Assembly: GCA_021442155.1 (NCBI GenBank)
Contig: CM038221.1
Location: forward strand, 26,007,906-26,071,905
Length of the DNA stretch: 64,000 nucleotides
DNA from: Cymbidium sinense
Lineage: Eukaryota > Streptophyta > Magnoliopsida > Asparagales > Orchidaceae
Direction: 5' to 3'
A model generated the notes under the pieces. It ran no database searches, was not told where the DNA came from, and saw only the letters and a program-made list of their open reading frames with translations. Below, piece by piece: positions 56,991-64,000 of the stretch. Every line of letters begins with the position of its first letter. Positions within the stretch are counted from its first letter, which is position 1. The position numbers and the translations under genes are program-made.

Positions 56991-58230
56991 TTGCAAGTAT
57001 CCTAAAGTTTTACTCTAATAGAACTAGATGGTTGTTCTAATAAATATTCTTTAGGGATAACTATGGCTTCTGAATTGTAGTTATGCTCAAGCTAGTCCTT
57101 AAAAGTGATACAATCCTCTATGACATGGCCTAACATACAGTGATAGGGGCAATAACCAGAATCATCACTCTTGCCCACTTTCTTAGGCCTCTTAGGCTCT
57201 GGTAACTAAAAGTCAAGTTTATTCAAGAGATTCTTGAAGATTTTCCCAACTACCTCCCTTTTGAATGAATATGACTTATTCAATATTTTGACAAGAGTAG
57301 GTGGAAAGTAACTACGTGCAGTGGATATGAATATCGCTGCTGGGTAGGCTACTATGGTGGCGGCAGTGGCCATTGTGGTGGCTGTGGTGGCCGATATGAT
57401 GGTCGAGGTGGTGGCATAAGAGGTGGCAAGGGAGGCTGTTGAGCTCGTGGTCTCTCATACTAACCTCTGGCCGGCTGCTTCCCTCTGTCCACTAACACAA
57501 CTGTCCCTGGCTTCTTCTCAAACACCTCTTGTAGGCTTGCAGCCTTGTTGATTAGCTTCTCAAATATCTTAATAGTGAAGCCCTTAAGCATGAAGGCAAT
57601 CGGGCCATGGATATTCTTAAGAAGAATTTCAATGGCATGCTGTTCAAATAGTTGTGGTTCGCATTTCATACTCAGGTTGCACCACCTAAGAATATAATCA
57701 ATAAGGGACTTGTTGGGTTTCTATTTCTCTCTAATGAGGTCACACACATTCACCCTCTACTGAGCTCTAGCAAACCTCTTGATGAATAGGTGCTCTAACT
57801 CAGCAAAAGTTTTCACCGAATCATTGGACAGTTTAGCATACCAATCAAATGCAAGCCCTGCTAAGCTGCTGATGAAAAGTCTGAACAGGAGTGCGTCACT
57901 ACCACTGACATTATAGCAACTGGCTCTAAAATGCATAATGTGCTATCGTGTGTTCCCACTTCCATCAAAGACCTTGAAGGATGGTAGCATAAAACCCTTC
58001 CGACTATTGAACTACATCAAATTCCTCTGGTTATTGTCTACCCTTTGGAATGGAAGAGCTCCCCATGGCTTGCACCTACGTTTCCTTTACATGCTGTTCC
58101 ACCATATGCTTGATATCATTTTCATGCATGGAGGTGCTATCTGTGACCTTCCTATGCAAACTACCAGTGTCATCATCTGCAGGAGTGCACCTAGGACAGT
58201 CTAAGGTATGTACCAACTCTAGCTAGTCGG
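56991..58230 (-). pseudogene. gag: Element 3 Gag core and intact-looking knuckle
   Basis: From right to left: FMLPSFKVFDGSGNTRQHIM, HFRASCYNVSGSDALLF, ISSLAGLAFDWYAKLS, SVKTFAELEHLFIKRFARAQ, SLIDYILRWCNLSMKCEPQL (open 57460-57669 with AIEILLKNIHGPIAFMLKGF). This is the Gag capsid fold of Tat type. A Pro-rich stretch (57330-57450) follows. Then SGYCPYHCMLGHVIEDCITF (57080-57175), a complete C..H....GH...C knuckle with all ligands, leads into EQPSSSIRVK. Only scattered stops break it. It is the best Gag in the window. Confidence 0.8.
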
Positions 58231-58639
58231 TATTATAGAGAAGATTATGGCGGGTGGGTTGCAATGCTAAGACCACTACCATCAACTCCTCTACCCTCTT
58301 TTCCATCCTATCTAACTGGTCATCCTTTTGTTTGAGCTGGTGGAGGAGGCGCTGAGTTGAGTGAGAAGTGTCACCTTCCACAACCATAGTGCCTTCCTGA
58401 CTATGCTGATCCTACTGCAAGGATCCTCGAGTGTCAACCATGTGGACTTCTGTGGTGTCATCCAGTACGTCATCTTCATAAGGATCAAAGTTGACTACAC
58501 CCTGCTCCTGGTCTGAGTGATCACTGCCAATAATCTGCTTGACTATAGCATGGTATTCCTCTATGATGTCATCTAAAGAAGCATCGTCACCACCGCTCTA
58601 CTAGAATGTTGAGATGATGACCACCCATACTCTAGACTC
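58231..58639 (-). pseudogene. gag: Element 3 Gag region with short coiled coil
   Basis: On the minus strand, about 58270-58350 reads HSTQRLLHQLKQKDDQLDRM, EKRVEELMVVVLAL. Its heptad spacing of Leu, Met and Val suggests a short coiled coil just before the Gag core. To the right is an acidic stretch around EEYHAIVKQIIGSDHSDQEQ (58490-58560) that includes DDVLDDTTEVHMVDTR text. A coiled coil before capsid could serve particle assembly; that is inference. Stops occur at several places. Confidence 0.5.
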
Positions 58640-59179
58640 TTTTGCCTTTGAATACTCTACAGCAGGTGCACTCCCTAGCTAGCTCAAATACCATGGGTAC
58701 TATGTTATTGTCCACTATCCTCTCTCCTTCTAGTGGTTGTCAATGTGGAGCGACCATGGCACTCTTGGGTCGCCACTCCCTCCTAACCACAGCTAAAGTA
58801 GAAGGTCAAGCAGGGGAGCTCGATCTCACCTCAACGGGTAGAATGGATGGAGTGGTATTCTTAGGCCATAGCTGGATCACCAAAGGAGAGGACCACTCTC
58901 CAGATGAGCTTATGTAGCTTGGCGGGGATAGTGGATGCTGGGACTTGGGCTGGTGATGGTTGACGATGAGTGGAGTTATGTGATGGCAAGGACATTGACT
59001 GCCTCTCTATCGGAGATCTCCTCTTGTGTTGGATGGTACTGGTGAGAATAGTACTGTTTGAATGATCAGCCCTAAGAGAGCGTCGATTGAGAAAGTCTAT
59101 CAAAGCGGAGGTCACCGACTATCTGGCGTACCTCCTCGTCTCTCACTTTTCCACTTGGGCAATGACTCTAGCCTCCATT

Positions 59180-59231
<52 letters not shown>

Positions 59232-59785
59232 TCTCTCTGGCTCATTCTCTCTCTCTCTATATGAATTTGACCCCTAATGCTCTTAGGGATCAAACTCCTC
59301 AAGTCATGTAACAAGCTGGACTCCGAGCACCCATGGGCTCTGCCAAATCTATATAGAATAGACCGTTGACTGACATAAGGCTTCCTCCTGACCCTAGCTG
59401 GTGTCTTAATCTCTACATGTGGTGGTGGTGATGAGGTAATCCTATAGTAGTCCTCCTCGCTTTCTGAAGCCGAGAAGGGGTGGAACCTACTGCCACTCAA
59501 GAGTGGAGAGATCTCACGAGGGGAACCCTCCTCAGCCACATGAGAGGCATCATTGATCTGCCTCACCTCGCGCTCGTAGTACCACTTAACCTTGCAGTTC
59601 TTATTGTGGTGTTGTGTCCAAGTGAGTGGGGTGGAGTGGGAACTAGCACTAACCTTGCAGGTGGAAGGGACTATCTCAGATGCTAAGATAGCCTTCCCCT
59701 TTAGAGTAGGGGGAACAACGGAGGTGGTGCTAACCCTCGTTGGAACTATAATGAGGCGATGGCGGGTGGTAATAAGCTTAACCAT
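58640..59785 (-). pseudogene. Element 3 N-terminal Gag or upstream ORF (205-codon open frame plus continuation)
   Basis: The longest open frame of the window runs 59785 to 59168 on the minus strand. It starts MVKLITTRHRLIIVPTRVST, contains HHNKNCKVKWYYEREVRQIN and SASESEEDYYRITSSPPPHV, and ends in Arg/Glu repeats produced by a CT/GA microsatellite (59181-59227). A second run (58861-59115) continues with NSTILTSTIQHKRRSP and HNSTHRQPSPAQVP, which aligns with Element 2 at 25830-26057. The protein family is not recognised. Ogre elements carry an extra ORF upstream of gag, and this may be its equivalent. It is equally possible that it is the N-terminus of Gag. Confidence 0.5.
59181..59227. repeat. 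(CT)n microsatellite inside Element 3 N-terminal Gag
   Basis: About 23 CT dinucleotides, followed by shorter impure CT runs to about 59258. Read on the minus strand it gives Glu-Arg repeats at the end of the 205-codon frame. Element 2 has no such run at the equivalent place, so it expanded after divergence. Confidence 0.95.
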
Positions 59786-61159
59786 GGTGTGGGAACCACA
59801 ATAGCTTTCCTCCTCAGTGAGGAAGACTCAAAATCTGATTGAAGATCAAATCATAGAAGTGGCTTCTATCTTGCTACCTCCTCCCTATTGATAGTAGTGC
59901 CCCTCACATGTGACTATGACAGCCTCAAAGCCATGCCCAAACTGTATCACATGCATAGTAGTAGTGCTGAGTATGGCCTGATTCAAGGCCAAATCCATAA
60001 CATGCGGGAATGAGAAGATCATCTTGTTGACATACATGATGGAAGCTAATCACAAAAGGGACAAAGAAACTAGGCTGGGAACTCTGCATTTGTTGAAACA
60101 TAACTAGATTATACCCTTACCTTGAATGATTGATTTGAATCATTGACTCCTAATTCAATTTTTAGAATTTGAACCCACACTTAACAAATTTAGGTATGCT
60201 ACGTGAGGTTCATTATATTTGGAGAGATTTAAGAATTTGAGAAGAGACTTTGCCATAAGATTTTGATTTTGATTTAGAACCTTCATTCAATAATTTTAGG
60301 TATGTTGAGTGGGGTTCAAATGTTTTGGAGAGACCTTTGGAGATGTATTTATTGTATATTTTTGTTTGAAATTTGATTTTGAAAACTGTTACTTAGAAAA
60401 TTTGGGTATGCTAAGTAAAGCTCAATTATATGTTTGAAAGCTTTCTATTTTTTTAGTTTGAATTGTTGTTTGTTTGATATGTTGACTTGATTTGAAGAGA
60501 AGAACTCTCATTTATCAATTTTAAGTATGTTAAACAGAGTTCAAAATTTGTCTGATTTAATTTTGAAAAGGGGAACTCTTATTTGACAATTTTAGGTATC
60601 TCAAATAGAGTTCAAATATATGTTTGATGTTTGTTGTTTAGGTTTGATGTTGTTTTGAAAATGAGACTCACTTAATAAATTTAGGAGTGTTAAATGGAGC
60701 TCACTTGCATGTATGTTTGTTTGTTTGATATGTGGTTTTGTTTTGATTTTAAAGATTGAATTCTCATTTAATAAATATGGGTATGTTAAATGGAATTCAA
60801 AAAAATATGTGTTGGGTATTTTGATTTTAATTTGATTTTCAAAATCGGAACTCCCATTTAATAAATATGGGTTTGTTAAAAGGAGCTCGATTGTATTTTG
60901 CTTATCTTGATTTTGATTTTGATTTTGAAAAGGGAAACCTTTAGTTAGAAAATTTGGGTATGTTAAGTGAAGTCCAAGTTATGTGTTGGTTATCTTGATT
61001 TTGTTTAGTTTTGAAAATGAAACTCTCATTTAACAAATGTGGGTGTGTTAAATGAAGTTGGTTTTGTTTTGAAAATATTTTGGGTATGTTTGATTTTATT
61101 TTTGAAAAGAACCCTCATTTAACAAATTTAAGTATGTTAAATGGGGGTTAATTAGTTTT
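59786..61159 (-). other. Element 3 leader between 5' LTR and gag
   Basis: On the minus strand it begins right after the LTR relic at 61160. It is filled by the hairpin array to about 60140, and continues with 350 bases of unique leader (59786-60140). No tRNA primer-binding site could be placed, because the last part of the LTR and the adjoining bases are missing compared with Element 2. Confidence 0.65.
60140..61149 (-). repeat. Array of about 11 hairpins in the Element 3 leader
   Basis: Units at about 60150, 60275, 60385, 60500, 60560, 60665, 60756, 60845, 60930, 61018 and 61110, spaced near 90 bases. On the minus strand the loop is again TACCCAAATT-like. Examples: arms 60756-60773 and 60784-60800, and arms 61110-61124 and 61135-61149 (14 of 15 pairs). 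The stem words differ from Element 2 (GAACTCC..ATTTAACA types here against ATTTGGAACTTC types there) yet pair within each unit. The right half of the stem just outside the loop keeps TGTTAA or TGCTAA. Confidence 0.8.
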
Positions 61160-64000
61160 GGAAGTAGGGAATGCTCGTGATACTAGGAAGCCTAGTGAGC
61201 ATTCCAATCTATCCTATGATTGGGCTTTATATATTTTAAAATGAAGAGATTTATTTATTTGAGTTGAATTTTATTAGATTGCTAGGGCTTATAATTCACC
61301 AACATAAGGTTGTAAAAATTCTTAAGAGGTGAGGATTTATGCTTGTAGCCCAAAGGAAATAGCTACCTTAGATTCTAATTCTATGGAGCTTTAGTAAGAG
61401 TTAAATCGCGACCTAAATCTAAGCAAAAGGTAGACATAAGGGTTTATCTCTACAAGAGAGAATAAACTGCCCGACTTCTGGGCTTATAATCACCTGGAGT
61501 GGCTGCCAGTTAACTCCTCCTACAATTTTAAAATCATGTAGTTTGGTCTTATGAATTGCAAAATAGCTAGGGTATTTATTTAATTTTAAAGAGACTAAAG
61601 TCCTAAACTGACTCCCTAAGAGACTAGAGCATGAGTTGTATGAGTATATGACTTAATCTACAAATGCAAAATCATTTCAAATTTTATTTTATTTTTTTGC
61701 ACATCATTTTAGACAATGGCTTTAGAATTTTTATATGCCTAAATGCATGATGAAATAAGTTACTAGCCAAATCAGGTGAAGCTCAGTCAGCAGCTGTTTC
61801 TCTTATGGGTCAAAGCAGTCCCTATGTGTGTAAGAACGGAGGCCCTCATTTTGTAAGAGTGATTCAAGATGATATGCATGATATGAGACATACAACCATA
61901 TAGCTAATGGGTTGCTTAATTATCTTAATTATAACCTATACTTTATGGTGAGGTTATGAGTTATTTAAAATTGAATTATGAGTGATTAGTTGAGTAGAAA
62001 AGCTTTTTTAATCCTAAAAGCCTAATGCATCCAGGCCACACATTAAGGTAGCAAATATGAAGAAACTATTAAGAGAATGCCATCCTAATGCACAATTTAA
62101 ATATATCATCAATCAATTTTATAAACTATCATAAAAGAATAACAGACCGGTGCAGACAAGTACCGTTGTACAACCTGAAAAGAGAAAAGATTGATAGCTG
62201 AGCTCTACCCTTATACAACCCAGAATATGATAGAATAATTATAATTATAAATGAATACATGCTATGGGGGGTCTTCATTCTTCACTCTTTCATCTCCCTT
62301 CTTCTTTCTTCCTTCTTTGATTCGGATGTGCTTGTTTCAAAGGCATCATAGGGCACCCTAGGACAAAGCCTTCTAACCACTACTTATCTTAATCTCCCAA
62401 AGCACTAATCCTAATTTCTATTACAAAAATTACATTCATATAAGAATGAGTAAATCTAACTACACTTGTAAAACAAAGGTTAGCTAAACACATACAATCC
62501 CAAGTAGTTATATGTATAATTTTGACTTAGCACCCTGCACATGGGTAACCAAGCCCATCTATCCTAATTTGGATTATGCTTAGGGGTTTAAGAAACTTAT
62601 AAAGAAAGTATTTATATTTATTTTAAAGCATCCCCTTTAAGCACAATCCCTATATAAAATATGATTAGGCTAAGAATGGTCTAACATCTAGTTTACAGAA
62701 CATACACCCTAACATCTAGCCTAAAATAATACATCATAAAATAAAGCATACATCACACCATACACCATCCTAAGATGGAGCTAGAAGTGGTGGCTTAATT
62801 CTAATGTGTGTGTTAAGGCTTAGTATGGTATGTCTTAACTATGCATTAGGGTTATATTTTTCTATGTTTCGAAACAATTCAAGTTAACATGATGGTTGGT
62901 TTCACTTTAAATTATTTAAGTAGTTTGCAAATTTTAGTTTATAATTTGTTTTATTTCATGTAATTTACACTTAGAAACTAAGCATTATAAAGAGAAGGAA
63001 GAGGATTACCCTCTTTCATCCCTACCTTAAGCCACTTTCTAAAGCATATTAATTTGATTTAGTTCTCTTTAGTGAATGGCTTATTAAATGATTTTTAATT
63101 AATCCTAAGTTTAGGTTAACTTTAAATGGTCATATTCAATATAAAAGGCTTCTTAGGATTAATCTAATTGAATTACTACTACATGATATATATTGAATCA
63201 TTCCTTTCCATCACATGTAACATGCATATGATTTTAATACTAAGTGTATCTATACATACAACATATTCTAGCACACTTGAACAATCAATGTAAGTGTATG
63301 TTTGAAGTTTATATTTTCATTTTTTTTGTAAGATTATATGAACATATAAATTAAACCTATATCCAAATTATAATACCAAAATACATAGGGATGGAATCAC
63401 ATAAGTATGTGTCACTGTTAACCAGGAAAGTGAGGTAATCAAATGATATCCTTGGGATAGCTAAAGCCTCATATTCCCGGGATGTTCAAATTATATACTT
63501 ATTAACATTCCAAATCTATGTAGATATATACATGAATAAGCAAAGCAAACACTAATTTATTCATATCACATGTGCTTGTGACATAGGTGAATGTAAATGC
63601 ATGTATTTTTTTGGTAACAAAAGGGGATCTTCATCCTTTAATTAAGCATACCTACACATGTAAAATTGAAGTAAGCAAGTACATGTCATTATTAAACCAG
63701 GAAAGTGAGGTAATCAAATGACCTCCTTAGGGCTAACTAAAGCCTTGTATTCCCTGGATGTCTAGACTAAACACTTGCTATCTTCAATACACATGAATGT
63801 ATACACAACTATAAAAATGAAAATCATGCAAAAATTATATTTTTCTTAATTAAATCATTTAGGCATATGAATTAAAGCTCTATCCAAATTCTAATATCAA
63901 AATACATAAGAATGAAATCAAATGAGTACGTGTCATTGTTAAACCAAGGAAGTGAGGTAATCAAATGACCTCATTGGGGCTAGCTAAAGCCTTGTATTTT
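61160..64000 (-). repeat. 5' LTR of Element 3, 3'-end portion (rest outside window)
   Basis: Reverse complement of the LTR tail. 61165-61230 matches 22200-22290 reversed (GATTGGGCTTTATAT). 61470-61530 matches GTGGTTTGTCC..GGAGG text of other copies reversed. 62570-62600 matches the reversed CCCCAAGCATAATCC, and 62760-62820 the reversed conserved ..CTAGAAGTGG text. Compared with Element 2's 5' LTR, the last roughly 480 bases are missing at the leader side. No gene is seen. The window ends inside a tandem repeat. Confidence 0.75.
63400..64000 (-). repeat. Tandem subrepeat in the Element 3 5' LTR
   Basis: Three copies of a unit with GTTAAACCAGGAAAGTGAGG, TAATCAAATGACCTCCTT and GGGCTAGCTAAAGCCT start at about 63412, 63685 and 63929 (spacing about 273 and 244). 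The third runs off the window. LTR C has one such unit (44547). The plus-strand LTRs have one degenerate counterpart (about 20085-20130, 40015-40075). The unit therefore multiplied in the Element 3 lineage. Confidence 0.8.

Larger units (their letters stand above)
44311..64000 (-). mobile_element. Element 3: decayed minus-strand Tat-lineage retrotransposon
   Basis: Reading from right to left: 5' LTR (from beyond 64000 to 61160), leader with hairpin array, N-terminal Gag, Gag core, intact-looking CPYH knuckle, linker, protease relic, RT with YVDD, RNase H, aRH, integrase ending KKYYP, 3' noncoding region, 3' LTR to 44311. It carries fewer stops in RT and aRH than Element 1, but is still broken throughout. 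Both LTRs lack their 3' ends. It faces Element 1 tail to tail at 44306-44311; which inserted into which is not resolved. Confidence 0.85.

Noticed and set aside
59181..59258. Glu-Arg repeat protein segment
   Set aside because: Product of a CT microsatellite that is absent from the Element 2 counterpart; not a conserved protein feature.

Overview
The window looks like intergenic plant nuclear DNA made almost entirely of nested, decayed LTR retrotransposons. Three Ty3/gypsy elements of one family can be followed domain by domain: Gag with a CPYH-type knuckle, protease, reverse transcriptase, RNase H, a second RNase H of the archaeal type, then integrase without a chromodomain. That order, the second RNase H (MYFDGA ... 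YEALIA ... IFGDSQLV) and the long 3' noncoding segment after pol point to the plant-restricted Tat lineage (Ogre/Retand-like). I cannot name the species; a seed plant with an AT-rich, transposon-rich genome is the safest statement. I see no host gene, tRNA, rRNA or CRISPR array. Every coding region is broken by stops and frameshifts.

Layout. Element 1 (+): gag from the left edge, pol to 6339, 3' noncoding region to 9019, then its 3' LTR (LTR A) from 9020. LTR A stops at 13451 and resumes at 41434-44306, so 13452-41433 is a nested block inside it. The ends of that block are the two ends of a minus-strand LTR (LTR B: 13452-15231 and 40305-41433). Inside B lies Element 2 (+): 5' LTR 15232 to about 22760, leader to about 25230, gag and pol to 32542, 3' noncoding region to 35128, and a 3' LTR from 35129 cut at 40304. 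A deletion at 40304/40305 seems to have removed the end of Element 2's 3' LTR and the middle of LTR B. Element 3 (-) fills 44311-64000 and meets Element 1 tail to tail: 5' LTR 61160 to the right edge, leader 59786-61159, gag 57000-59785, pol 51522-56990, 3' noncoding region 48979-51521, and 3' LTR 48978 down to 44311.

How the parts would have worked. The LTRs are about 7.5 kb. They carry AT-rich foldback subrepeats and a zone very dense in TTGAC (the W-box core), which could be promoter structure. The leader between LTR and gag carries the most striking signal in the window. It is an array of about twenty (Element 2) or eleven (Element 3) hairpins that share the loop TACCCAAATT, while their stems change sequence yet stay complementary. 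The 3' noncoding region has its own diverged repeat built around AAGATGTGAGTCCCC. I found no description of the hairpin array in what I can recall, and it is the best candidate here for something undescribed.
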